Shown here: one piece after another, positions 11,407 through 21,992 of the stretch
Layout: each line of letters starts with the position of its first letter
Numbering within the stretch: the first letter of the stretch is position 1
Source: Nemertoderma westbladi
Taxonomy: Eukaryota; Xenacoelomorpha; Nemertodermatida; Nemertodermatidae
Reading direction: 5' to 3'
Assembly (NCBI GenBank): GCA_032718475.1
Contig: JAUCBJ010007491.1
Location: 1-46,239, forward strand
Length of the DNA: 46,239 bases
Notes under the pieces: model-generated
Told to the model about the DNA's origin: nothing
Seen by the model: the letters and a program-made list of their open reading frames with translations, nothing else
Database searches by the model: none
Made by a program: the position numbers and the translations under genes

Positions 11407-11935
11407 TGAAATCAAGAGATAGGAGGGGGGGGGGGGGGGAGACTGGACGCAAATCCCATCTTGGCGAATTAATATCCCGCCTCAAGGTTATCGTTCATAT
11501 GCGTACCTCTGGCAAAAGAAGCAGGTTACAGTGGTGGTGTTTTCTAACCAAAACAATAAACTAATCTCCATTACTTAATTAACGGAAAGGAGCAGGTTAC
11601 AGTGGTGGGCTTTTCTAACCAAAACAATAAACAATATCTCAATAACATAGGGTATTTCATAGTTATAGTCTTATTTTTGCAATACGAAAATACCAGAGGT
11701 ACGCATATGAACTATAACTCGCCTCAATATTAATTTCTCAATTTTGGGAAAGGAGCAGGTTACAGTGGCACGTTATTTTAACCAAAACAATAAAGTAAAC
11801 ACAATAGAACAGGTTACAGTTTTATTTTTGAGAGTAATCAGCTGTTGTTATTTGCGTCCAATTTCCCCTGGAGAGGGATGAATTTTTATTGCGTCCAGTC
11901 CCCCCCCCCCCCCCCCCCCCCTATCTTGAAATCAA
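11407..11935. mobile_element. 511-bp foldback/MITE element with homopolymer arms and 9-bp target duplication
   Basis: The perfect 9-bp direct repeat tgaaatcaa at 11407-11415 and 11927-11935 flanks inverted ends. The left end reads gagatagga-(G)15-gagactggacgcaa. The right end is its near reverse complement, with a C-run of about 22. Inside is a second inverted pair: gcgtacctctgg with its flanks at about 11487-11513, and ccagaggtacgc at about 11692-11718. Three antisense monomers of the 68-bp family also lie inside (near 11520, 11590 and 11755). It has no coding capacity. Long inverted ends with a 9-bp duplication fit a non-autonomous Mutator-like element, but that assignment is inference. Confidence 0.8.
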
Positions 11936-11970
11936 ATACCAAAAATATATTTATTATATGAACAATCTAT

Positions 11971-12690
11971 TTGGAAATTGTAAGTTCGGCCTATATCTTT
12001 ACCATAAGCTCAGTATCTTTATCTGGTGTGTTTTTATTATTTTACCAATTATTTAATATGTTTGATAGAATTGAACAACACCGCCCAACACAACCAACTC
12101 TCTATCCGCCTCGAGCATCGAGAATACGAGAAACTCGATCGAAATACCTGCTTATCCCAGTAGTATCCGTCCGTAGTCACCGGACCGCTGCGGTTTACTC
12201 CCGTAGAACAGTAGAATTCCCGCAGCTTCCGACCCAATTCGACAACGAATTCGCTTCACACTTTCGCGTCACAGAGAACGTAATCCAGTGCGATAACGTC
12301 TGCCCAACGTTCAACCATTTCCCCCAGGCGATCCCAGGATCCGGGCCGCCGCTAAACCCAGATCGCAATCCTCGTCGATTCGTCCAGTCGTCGACGTTAT
12401 GTCAGTAAGTGGGACTCTTCCCACCGCACTCCAAGGTGGGTGACCGGAGTGAGGCATGAGGAACTTGGCAGTGGCCCGCATTACGATCTGACTGACCGCC
12501 GTATTCCCAGTGTCTGAGTGTAGTAAATACCCAAATAGAATCGTACTGACAAACAAGCAATTCCGTAGTATTCCCCCGTTAATCACCTCTTGAAGCAACT
12601 CGGCTGCTCGGGTCCAGATACATCGGACTGTCGGGAGCGTTTCAGACAGTAATGGAGCGGCATTTGCGAATATTTCCAATGGTTTTATAA
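11971..12690. other. CpG-rich patch in an AT-rich, CpG-poor setting
   Basis: From about 12080 to 12660 CpG dinucleotides are frequent (for example ccgcctcgagcatcgagaat), in contrast to the surrounding sequence. Both strands are open over long stretches: plus 11971-12408 and minus 12311-12679. This could be a promoter-associated CpG island, a coding exon, or a recent insertion from a different base composition. Confidence 0.5.
12058..12406 (+). CDS. Candidate coding exon of unknown function, ending at a strong splice donor
   Basis: The plus frame is open from before 11971. I choose the ATG at 12058 because codons upstream are AT-rich and hydrophobic while those after it are of mixed composition. 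The frame encodes an Arg/Pro-rich segment of about 116 residues without a motif I know. It runs into atgtca|gtaagt, a near-consensus donor at 12407, just before the in-frame stop. I cannot find the acceptor or a partner exon, and the overlapping minus-strand frame is also open, so the strand is not certain. Confidence 0.3.
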
Positions 12691-12968
12691 TAAATAAGGG
12701 GATTCAACAGTTCAATGCTAAAACAAATGGATTATTCCTAACCCCACCCCAATACAGCAATATACCTAACAGTATATAGCTTTGCAGGATTCTCGATTCA
12801 GGGATTGAGTACAGCCTGACAGTACCGGTACACATGGTAGGCCTACATGCAGAATTGCAAAATTTGTCAGAAAACCCAGCTGATTTATCCTACAGTAATA
12901 ATAATTTAACGCATTTTAAATTTGGATAAACAAATGTATTATAACTGCAATAACAGTTACACTGATGC
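12691..12968. other. No feature recognised
   Basis: AT-rich sequence between the CpG-rich patch and the next dispersed repeat. It holds a short taggcctac string of the type scattered through the window, and nothing coding. Confidence 0.5.
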
Positions 12969-13192
12969 TGCACGAAGGCCCCACGCAAATTCTACTTGGA
13001 AAATTTTCAAACTTTTGCCAAACAACATGTGTACCAAGTTTGGATAGATTTCATCAAGGATTGGCCGAGTTATTAACGTTTAAAATAAAATACTGAAAAA
13101 AAAACGCGACAGAACGACAGAACGACAGAACGACAGGTTGATTAATGGTACCACTACGCTAAGGCTCACTCACTTCGTGGCTCGCCCCACAA
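12969..13192 (+). repeat. Dispersed repeat family R1, 3' half
   Basis: Nearly the same sequence occurs at 20616-20820: 'gtaccaagtttggatagatt', 'gattggccgagttattaacg', a short A-run, a (gacagaac)n string and 'gctaaggctcactcacttcg' ending at ctcgccccacaa. The two copies differ at only a small share of positions. The start carries gcacgaaggccccacg, the reverse complement of the family's 5' start, which suggests inverted ends. Confidence 0.8.
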
Positions 13193-14185
13193 TTATTATT
13201 AGATGAGAGTACAGTGTAATATAGTACTTAACACACTGTTCATGCAACTGGTATGGGTAACATTACTAATTATCTTTGGGTCGAGTGTGAAGGCCATCAG
13301 CTGTGTGAAATAATAAACACACAGTTCAACTTTGCCAGAGAGTGGTAAGGGTCTAAACAAACAGCATGGGTGAACTAAGTACAGTAATATTGGCAACATC
13401 ATCAATTGTTACTAAGCCTTTATAGAAATCCATTAAACCATTTTTCATTGTGAGCAGCTGTAAACTAATGTCTAAATACATATAATTTCGCAACAAAATA
13501 ATGTCAAAAAACGAAATATATTGAATACCACACATAGAATCGATCTGAATTTTTGTAACACTATTACGAACCACCAAAGCAATGTACTTGCAAAGTTTCA
13601 TAAGAAAACGCCAGGCAGGAAGGAACTGCCTGAACCTGGATTATTATCAGTGTCAGTCAGTCAGTGTTATATGACCTGAGATTTTACCTCGTCTCAAACC
13701 TCGTCTTAAAAGTGTGACGCAACCTCAAAATTTCAAATTCATTCACCAGTATTTTATTTGAAATAAATTATCAATATAATCCGATCATAAACGGCCACCC
13801 TTGTTTCAATTATTTAAGAACCATTTCAAATACATGTAAAACATCGATTTACACCATCTGTGTTATTGTACTTGACAGGGGAAACGTTTTAGAGAAAAGC
13901 GATGTCTAATCAGTCCATTAAAAGTTACTGACTGGATCAATATGAAATACAATACGCGGCTGGAATTTGGTCGATTTTTCTGGACCTACCGTTGTACAAG
14001 TAGACAACGGTATCTGTCGATCGTTGTACCAGCTTGAGTTTAGCAGTACTAAAATAGGATATTTCTTTTTATATTGATCCAAATAAATTTGTGATAGACA
14101 GATATTCATCACAATACATAATTTCGGGTGACTACAAAACAAAGGCACAAGACCCAATTATAAAGCCATGCACAATCTTGCAATT
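13193..14185. other. AT-rich sequence without a recognised gene
   Basis: Short open frames on both strands lack family motifs. A small hairpin occurs near 13611-13634 (caggcag ... ctgcctg). Nothing else stands out. Confidence 0.5.
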
Positions 14186-15149
14186 GTTAACTCTCGTTTA
14201 TTGTTTTGGTTACCCCTCACCTCGCCTCTGTTACAGAGTGCTCCTTTACTAACCTGCTACTTTAAATTCTTAAGGTACCGGCAAGCCGACTTCAGAGGGG
14301 TTCATGTTCAAACATTACAAATTGGGGTCTACCCTCGTTTCTAAAACATCGTCACATTAATATAATATCTAATATATTTATGCCTCTAGGGCCATCATCA
14401 GAGAAACAAACCACCGAACTATACTACACTAGCCTACCTGCTAATCAATCTGAAATATCAAACTGAAATTTAAATTTTGTTACTTCCTAAACTATATTTG
14501 TATATGCTAATACTAGTCTGTCATTTTCTGTACTAAACTACTATTACATAAACCACTACACCTGTGCGTGCGCTGATCGATATTGCAACGAGGCCTACCT
14601 CGATATCAAATCTGCGTTCTCAAGAGTCTGTCGGCTGTACGGCAGTACAGTGCTGTGCACGCCCCACTGTTCACTGCTTGAATGTCAGTATAGCAGTATG
14701 GTTCCAAATCAGGGTAGGCCTACGTATGTTACAGTATGTTTGTACTTAAAATACGCAATAATTTTTATTGTCCGTTTAAATCCTTTTTTTGTCCTTTTTT
14801 TTTATTTTTTATGTCCTCCAAAAGTCTAATGTTAGGTTCCATGCTACCGGTTTCTCTACTGCTGTTCTCTCAGGCTATCAGTACCGGTATTAGTATATAT
14901 AGCACTATTTTGCTGTATTGTATGTACAGATGTAGGTATAAAGCAGGTATTTCTGTATTATAGTACCGGTACCGGCACCGGTACTGCTATAGGCCTACTG
15001 TGTAGCCTACCATTTAAATACGGTAATGGTAGGCCTACCGGTTGTGCTAATAAATTTTAAATAATTGATAGGCCAAACTGGATTGCAGGATTGTGGAAAA
15101 TGTGGATATACCTTTCACATAATTTAGGCCTATTACTGTATTAGTTGTA

Positions 15150-15790
15150 TCGTCTCTGTAACCTGCTCCTTTCCCTCAATTAGTTAAATGATCGTTTATT
15201 GTTTTGGTTAGAAAATCCCGCCTCTGTAACCTGCCCCTTTCCCTCAATTAGTTAAATGATCGTTTATTGTTTTGGTTAGAAAATCCCGCCTCTGTAACCT
15301 GCTCCTTTCCCTGAATTGGTAAAGTGACCGTTTATTGTTTTGGTTAGAAAGGCCCGCCTCTTTAACCTGCCCCTTTCCCTCAATTAGTTAAATGATCGTT
15401 TATTGTTTTGGTTAGAAAATCCCGCCTCTGTAACCTGCTCCTTTCCCTCAATTAGTTAAGTGATCGTTTATTGTTTTTGTTAGAAAATTCCGCCTCTGTA
15501 ACCTGTCCCTTTCCCTCAATTAGTTAAATGATCGTTTATTGTTTTGGTTAGAAAATCCCGCCTCTGTAACCTGCTCCTTTCCCTCAATAAGTTAAGTGAT
15601 CGTTTATTGTTTTGGTTAGAAAATCCCGCCTCTGTAACCTGCTCCTTTCCCTCAATTAGTTAAGTGATCGTTTATTGTTTTGGTTAGAAAATCCCGTCTA
15701 TGTAACCTGCTCCTTTCCCTGATTTGGTAAAGTGACTGTTTATTGTTTTGGTTAGAAAACTCGGCCTTAACCTGCTCCTTTCCATCAATT
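15150..15790 (+). repeat. 68-bp tandem repeat, about 9 copies
   Basis: The unit contains tgtaacctgctcctttccct, then caattagttaaatgatcgtt, then tattgttttggttagaaa. Starts at 15157, 15225 and 15293 give an exact 68-bp period, and the array continues to about 15790 with small changes. Isolated monomers occur at about 14190, 16560, 11520, 11590, 11755 and, partly, 7589. The A/T-rich second half and GC-richer first half alternate along the array. Confidence 0.93.
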
Positions 15791-16025
15791 GGTAATTGTT
15801 TTTGGCTATAAAATGAGTGTTTTGCTACGTCATGTGGTAATCGATTATCGACAACAACCACAAACTATTAAATATAGAGTCTTTTTACCACAGGCGCATA
15901 TGGAAATCTATCTCATAGTCTATAAATCATGGAATCATGGAATGTTTTGGCACAGGCATAGTGAAATCAACTGTCTGACAGTCCAGAAATCAGCAGTCTG
16001 ACAGTTTGAAGAAATACATACATAA

Positions 16026-16075
16026 AAAGTCATTAAAAGGACAATAAAAGTCATTAAAAGGACAACAAAAGTCAT
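16026..16075 (+). repeat. 21-bp tandem repeat, about 2.5 copies
   Basis: aaaagtcattaaaaggacaa is repeated with a period of 21 bp. It lies inside the large inverted-end element, between the 68-bp array and the right arm. Confidence 0.8.
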
Positions 16076-16452
16076 TATGCATAATTCGTAAAAAAAAAAT
16101 GACAAAAAAGTCAAATAAAAGGACATAAAAAATCACTGCCCTTAAAATACGGGGTTGACCAAAAACCAAAATAAAAATACAGTATAAGACGTCATTTACA
16201 AAAATTGAAAACGAAAACAAAATAAAGGTAACAGAAAACACAAAACTTAATCAGCAGGAACATTTAGGTAAGAGTACAGTATATGTAGCTATAAGGTTTG
16301 GGAATTAGCACCGTGACTGAGCATTTCCACTATAGATTGCGTACAAACAATAAATGAAGGTACAGTACAAATTTTTTTTTTAAATATATTAAATATTATA
16401 TTAATGAGACGATGTTAAACGAGGGTAGACCCCAACTCAGTCCCATTTGCAA

Positions 16453-16557
16453 TGCTACTTTAAAGGGCAATGGGACCTCACGCTCTTTGTGACCTAACGC
16501 GACTTTACCTCTTTGTTTTGTACAGCTTGTATTGTTAGGTCCCATTGCCATTTAAAG
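16453..16557. repeat. Inverted repeat with about 22-bp arms
   Basis: ctttaaagggcaatgggacc at about 16456-16475 is matched by the inverted ggtcccattgccatttaaag at about 16535-16554, with one mismatch and a loop of about 60 bases. It sits between the inner and outer right arms of the large element and has no counterpart on the left side, so it is probably a separate insertion or an arm-specific addition. Confidence 0.75.
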
Positions 16558-16626
16558 GAGCAGGTTCGTAAAGGAGCAGGTTACAGAGGCGTGTTGGGGG
16601 AACCAAAACAATAAACGAAAGTTAAC

Positions 16627-18816
16627 ACGTTTTGTTCAGGTCTTTATTCTTAGGGTCTTTGGTAATTTGTTTTGTAGTCACCCCATAATTTCACGTCTGA
16701 GTTGACATTACTTACACTATGGCCCGTAATATAGTATTATTTTTGATGACACGGATCGCTGTTGCCCATACAAACTCATAAAATAAATAACAAAATCTAG
16801 AATTTTGTGTATTTATTAAATTCTCAAATGGCCTACAGCGAACGATAATTCTTCCTTATATTTGAACGCCTATATCTCAGCTGTTTCTCAACGAAATGAA
16901 ATTCAGATATTGTTACATATTAGGAATCCTTGCAACGCGAGCTTTCTATTGATTAACGACTAATGTGCTACAGAGGGTGCGATTTCGCAAAAGACACTTT
17001 TAAAATGCTTATAAAAAAATTAAAGGCAAAATCGAAAATTCCGGCTACATGGTACAGTCCCAATCCCAATAAACATTAACTTGGTCGTTTTGGCGGCCAA
17101 AATGACCAATGAATTTTGTTAATGAAAAAAACATTTTTTTTCGTCATTTTCCAAAGAGGCAAAACAACACACACTGAAATTTAACATCAACTCTAGTCTG
17201 TGTGTGTTGTTTTACCTCTAAGGGTTTTCAACTTTTATGTTGTGAGGGTTGTTCTGGTTTTCCATATCTCATAAACCGACTGACATACAAGTCTAGGATT
17301 TTACCATAAGATGTAGAACGCCATCTTGAGTATTTTGGGTAAAAAAATTTAGTTTGAAAAATTGTGGTATGTGTTGTTCTGGCTCTATGGTCACGATATT
17401 ATACAGTATATTAAAATTTTATTGTATGTTTTATGTATTGTAATTAGTATTATATTAGTTAATAATTTACTGTAATATTAAACAATTCTGTGTCTTGCTT
17501 TCAGTTGTAGGTAATGGTGCTTTTTGCATTAATTTTTGAGTTTACTCCATTGCTGTAATTAGCACTCGGTTTCTTTATAGTAAATAATTAATAATAATTA
17601 TATGTAAAATATTTAGTTTTTCATGTTATTTTTTACCCGTTGGTAAACGGCCCTTTTTATTACTCAGCCCACAGCCCTGATAACCTTAATCCGGCCCTGT
17701 AGTAACAGCTGAACAGATGTAGCCTCGGGATCGGTACCACGCACGCACTAGGAACCTACCCAACGTTAGACCGAAACCGAACTGGCTACGAGTTGTCAGT
17801 TGGATTACTGCCTACCAGTCCAACATTGTTGATGTTTTCAGTTGTTGGTTGTTCGATTTTTTCTTTGTAGGATATCTTAAGATCTTCACACTTACAAGTA
17901 ACCTCAGATTCTTGCCATGGGCGGGCTTCTATTATATTATGTTACATTGAATCGGTAGACTGGTTTCTTCATCTATTGACTGAAGTACTTCAAAGCGGTG
18001 TATAATAATTATCTATTAGTTGCCTATAATATCTGTCTATAGATCTCTAAAATAATTATTATAATTCGATATAATGACACACTTGCATTCTAAATGATAA
18101 ATCATTTACAATTGTAATGGTAACAAGAAACAGTTGTTGTCGGCATGTTGTTGGTAAGTAGTTTTTATTTGCATATACAATATACATACAGTAGGCCTAC
18201 AGTTATTTCTTTCAGAACACTGACACGGGTCTGCTGTATTTTGTGGGTATCTTTTACATTTGTTTACAGGTAATTATCGCCGAATTTGCATAAAGTAATA
18301 TTACAAGGAAATAAAATTGTGTAAAAATATCCTTCTGACCGTGACCCCAAGATGTATATTTGCTGATCAATAGTTGGAGTTCTAGGCGAATTATATATAC
18401 ATTTTTTATACATATATATACATATACGTTATAGGGATATAAAGCTTACTTTATTTTTATGTAGGCCTAATAAATAATTTTATTCCTATATATTAACTTA
18501 TTGTGTTGAGTATCTGTACATACATGTAATCCCATTTCGCATACAAGCCAAGATTTCTTGCAGCAATAAAATTATATCTAAAATTGATTCTTAAAGATAT
18601 TTTCTCAAAGATAATTTCACAAGTATGTTAAATTCCTGTCAGTGTATGTGACTCTAAATATTCTTTCACAAATAATATGAGAATGAGTAATTGATTGAAA
18701 TGAATCAGATATGGTATATTTCAAAATTTGATATTTTCCCCAAATTCGTCTTCCCCATCTTAATATTATATTCATTTTAAAATTATATTTTGATTACAAA
18801 TAAAGTTTCTGTGAAA
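16627..18816. other. AT-rich sequence without a recognised gene; contains one hairpin
   Basis: A 20-bp inverted repeat lies here: agaggcaaaacaacacacac at about 17154-17173 against gtgtgtgttgttttacctct at about 17201-17220, with one mismatch. The last few hundred bases precede the Ly6-like gene on the same strand and would hold its promoter and any 5' UTR exon, but I see no decisive core promoter. Confidence 0.5.
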
Positions 18817-18930
18817 ATGTTAAAATTATTGGTATTTACAACATTAGTTGTAGTTGGATACAGTTTGAGGTGTAACCATGCGGTATCAGAAGAATTAATA
18901 GTTATCAAAGATGGATGCGAAGTTTGCTTG
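18817..18930 (+). CDS. Secreted three-finger (Ly6/LU-type) protein, exon 1
   Basis: The ATG at 18817 opens 38 codons: a typical signal peptide (basic residue after Met-Leu, hydrophobic core 'LLVFTTLVVVG', likely cleavage after 'YS'), then 'LRCN', the usual first cysteine of mature Ly6-family proteins, and 'GCEVCL' with two more cysteines. The exon ends at ttg|gtaagc, a good donor, in phase 0. The frame would hit a stop soon after, which supports splicing here. Joined to 21993-22187 it makes a 102-residue protein with ten cysteines. Such proteins are secreted or GPI-anchored binding modules. No hydrophobic GPI tail is seen, so secretion is more likely. The specific ligand or role cannot be told. 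Confidence 0.85.
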
Positions 18931-19313
18931 GTAAGCATGTAATACAGTACCATGTCCCATTATATTACATTTCATAAATATTATCATTACATTATTATGG
19001 TGAAGGGCAAATATTACAAACCAGACAATTTTGGTTATTTTATATACTTAATGGTTCAGTATAATTATACATAGGTCAACGTCCTATCGCAACTCCAACC
19101 GAGAAAAGTTAAATATTCTAAAATAATTAATATTTTTAATGTTGATAGGTCGAAATTGCCCCAAGTTGGAATTGTCCTAACTTAGCCTATAGGTTACACG
19201 AAATTTAATGTTAGCATCCAATTTAGTTAAAAAGTATTATTAAATATTTCAAGGGCTAAGTTAGTGCCGTCATTGTCAATTATCATAATTCACAAACAGA
19301 TATGTATGACTAA

Positions 19314-19830
19314 CACGTTCGTGGGGCCATCGCGCAGGACGAGGCTCAGTTATCAGATACAGATTAAAATTGAGCGACTGTATCACAGAATCAGGTTTTG
19401 AGAAATTTACCCACACCACCAATCAATCAAAGAAAGGGGGACAGTACGTGTTCACACCTTTTAATCTGCAACCCCCCCCCCCCTCCCTTCCCACCCACCA
19501 GTACTTTATAACTACAGATGCCTTCAATAGGCGAAGCCAGGTATGGTTTATAGGAATATAATCAACGCAGTAGGCAGTACTCGTCTTCATTATTATAAAC
19601 GTCGTTGTGCTCGTCCTGTTTTGTATTTAAACATATTTCCTAAACGCAGACTGACGGGCGATCTTTATAACTACTGATGCGTTCAATAGGCGCAGCCAGG
19701 TATGGTTAATAGGTATATAGTCTACACAGTACTCGTCTTCATTATATGCCTCGTAGCGCTCGTCGCTCGTCCTGTTTTGCATTAAAATATTTTTCCTAAA
19801 CCAAGACTGACGATCTTTATACAGTTATAA
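19314..19830 (+). repeat. Dispersed repeat family R1, 5' half with an internal partial duplication
   Basis: Parallel to 9825-10205 from the cgttcgtggggcc start through the C-run (19472-19483) to the ctgacg..ctttata end at about 19670. The last 150 or so bases are then repeated: 'gcgttcaataggcg' to 'gacgatctttata' at 19679-19820 duplicates 19517-19675 with small changes. The plus frame at 19370-19561 is an artefact of this repeat. Confidence 0.8.
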
Positions 19831-20615
19831 CTATGCGAAGTTTCGAAACTGTGCGAGTAACTGCTGATACATTATGTGGAGATGTGTGATACAACGCCAA
19901 CGCATCGTATGCCGATGTAGTAATATGGGTATTGAAATAATATTAAATCAATGTACACACTTAAAGCTGCAGCGAAAAAATGTAGATAATTTCCTAGGTT
20001 ATATATAAAATAATAATATTATTTTTAAGAACATTAATTTTACTACTTTGCAAAAATTCAATTAAAAAATAACCAGACGAATATATTGCGGAATAAACTA
20101 TTTCAGATATAAGCCTACAACAGTCATTATATCTTCTGTCACCTGAGATAGTAAGTAATACAACATTTATAGTATAGAGTCAATAGGAATTGAAATAGAG
20201 GCAGTGTATGGTTGGAGTTATGTCTGGGTTGCTATAGCAATACTACTGACTGCCTATTACAGTACAATTCCCCTCTGGTAAGGCTACACCAACATCTCCC
20301 ACCCAGCTAGCAGCTCTACACCCCCGCAGAGACTATGTTGACCAATAATGGGCAGGATTAAATTTGTACTCAATAATTGTGCCGATTTAATTACGTTTAG
20401 ATCAATTAAAGACACATTTATTAAAGCAAATCACTTGAACTAATTAAAAACTATAATAGAATGGTGTATGGGGATTACATCTGTATAATTTTTAAGTATA
20501 ATTATTTAAATCTTATACTGTAAAATAATTACTTTCCGTTAACAGGCGGGTTGAAAATGCAGTTTTTACCGTAATCAAATTAATTAACTAATTAACTGCT
20601 ATTATCTTAGCTTCT

Positions 20616-20935
20616 CGAAGGCCACACGGAAATTAAACTTGGAAAATTTCTAAACTTCTGCCAAACAACATGTGTACCAAGTTTGGATAGATTTCATCGA
20701 AGATTGGCCGAGTTATTAACGTTTAAAATTGAACACTGCAAAAAAAAAAGCGACAGAACGACAGGTTGATTAATGGCACCCCTACGCTAAGGCTCACTCA
20801 CTTCGTGGCTCGCCCCACAACAGAACGACAGAAAAACAGATCGACAGATCAACAGAACATCAGACACACCGATTGAGTTAGTGTTACCTGTATGCTAAGC
20901 TCGCTTACTTTCGTCGCTCGCCCCACAACTAATAA
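20616..20935 (+). repeat. Dispersed repeat family R1, 3' half with duplicated end
   Basis: Matches 12969-13192 closely up to ctcgccccacaa at 20820. A diverged second version of the end then follows (gacagatcgacag ... cgctcgccccacaac at about 20825-20930), as if the terminal segment had been duplicated or two copies overlapped. Confidence 0.8.
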
Positions 20936-21069
20936 CCTTCGTGCTGTTTTATTCCCAATCCTTACACTAGCAGGAACACCAATCCTTACATGATTTCAAC
21001 GTCCAATCAACGTGTTGTTCTTTAACCAATCACAGGTGTCAATTAAAGAGGTGTTCTTACAACAATACC

Positions 21070-21575
21070 GTTACACGTCCGTGGGGCCTTCGCGCAGCAC
21101 GATACTGAGATATAATCCCAGTACTTGTTTGCGGTACTGCTTCGTTAGCTTGCCAACTGTTCTATTTAAGCAATGCTTATAGGACACTTACAGCTTACAG
21201 TTTATGATAATCCCCCCCCCCCCCCCCTCCCTTGCTGCAGTCAGAGGAACTATAGAAGTCTGTCTGTGTGACTGTGAGTATCACTTCTAATTAAGCAATG
21301 CACGTCCGGTAGGTCACGCTTTTCAGTTTCAGATTAATCTAATGGTTGGTTCTATAAATACAGCAACTTCTACGTTTGTGATAATTCTCCCCCTAGCGGT
21401 AGATAGAGGAACTATAAACTAAGGAAATAAACTAAGGAACTGTAGAATTTCTAAACTTTTCGTAGTCTACATGTGTACCAAGTTTGGTTTAATTTCATCA
21501 AGGAATGACTGAGTTATTAGCGATCAAAAATTGGACGACGACGACAGACAACTTGTTAATGGTAGCCCTTTAGTT
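21070..21575 (+). repeat. Dispersed repeat family R1, near-full-length copy
   Basis: Begins with cgtccgtggggccttcgcgc, like the 5' halves, has a C-run at 21212-21227, the middle part shared (inverted) with 11020-11310, and ends with gtgtaccaagtttgg ... ttgttaatggtagccctt, like the 3' halves. It therefore links the separate 5' and 3' pieces seen elsewhere into one element of about 500 bp. It has no coding capacity. Confidence 0.75.
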
Positions 21576-21629
21576 AGTTATTGTAGTTCGTTCCTACTGT
21601 ACAACAATACCTTTACAGATAGTATAAAA

Positions 21630-21815
21630 CAACGAGAGACTTTAATATTTAACTTAAGGGAGACTCTAATACATTGATGATTTAAAGTTCTCTCTATATT
21701 AAGGGAGACTTTAATTCAATGAGTCGAATTAAAATCTCATATAATGGGAGACATAAATTAACTGTATAATTTAAAATATTCTATAAAAGGGAGACATTAA
21801 TTCTAAATAGATGAT
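21630..21815 (+). repeat. About 44-bp imperfect tandem repeat near the splice acceptor
   Basis: The string gggagac followed by T/A-rich sequence recurs at about 21658, 21703, 21745 and 21789, spaced 42-45 bases. The copies are diverged outside this core. It ends about 180 bases before the exon 2 acceptor. Confidence 0.65.
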
Positions 21816-21992
21816 AAAAATGTTAGGGAATATAAAAACCAAATGTATGCCATAGTTATTAGGCATATTTATGTGAATTGTAATTTATTGACCGCGACGG
21901 CACTTAGCCCTTGAAATAAATTTAATCATTTAATTCATTATAAATTATACATAACGAATTTAAATAAGAGTAATATTTGATTGTTATTTCAG

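Larger units (their letters stand above)
14186..16626. mobile_element. 2.4-kb element with long composite inverted ends around a 68-bp tandem array
   Basis: The outermost pair is gttaactctcgtttattg at 14186 and its near reverse complement ending gttaac at 16621-16626, matching through the 'gcctctg' and 'tgctccttta' segments for about 80 bases. An inner pair, 14322-14380 against 16381-16435, shares ttggggtctaccctcgttt and an AT-rich stretch, with only a few differences. Between them lie the 68-bp array (15150-15790) and non-coding AT-rich DNA. There is no transposase, so it would be non-autonomous. I could not identify a target-site duplication with confidence, so class and exact ends are inference. 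Confidence 0.65.
18931..21992 (+). other. Intron of the Ly6-like gene, rich in mobile-element repeats
   Basis: 3062 bases from gtaagc to ttgttatttcag, both good splice signals with a pyrimidine-rich tract before the acceptor. It holds three copies of dispersed family R1 (19314-19830, 20616-20935, 21070-21575) and a short 44-bp tandem repeat next to the acceptor. No other exon with Ly6-type cysteine spacing is visible inside it. Confidence 0.75.

Noticed and set aside
15150-15790. CRISPR-like array
   Set aside because: The 68-bp units are head-to-tail without unique spacers, and the genome is animal. It is a tandem repeat.
15789-16241. Short overlapping frames on both strands with Phe/Leu-rich peptides
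   Set aside because: They reflect poly(A)/poly(T)-rich simple sequence and a 21-bp tandem repeat within the inverted-end element.
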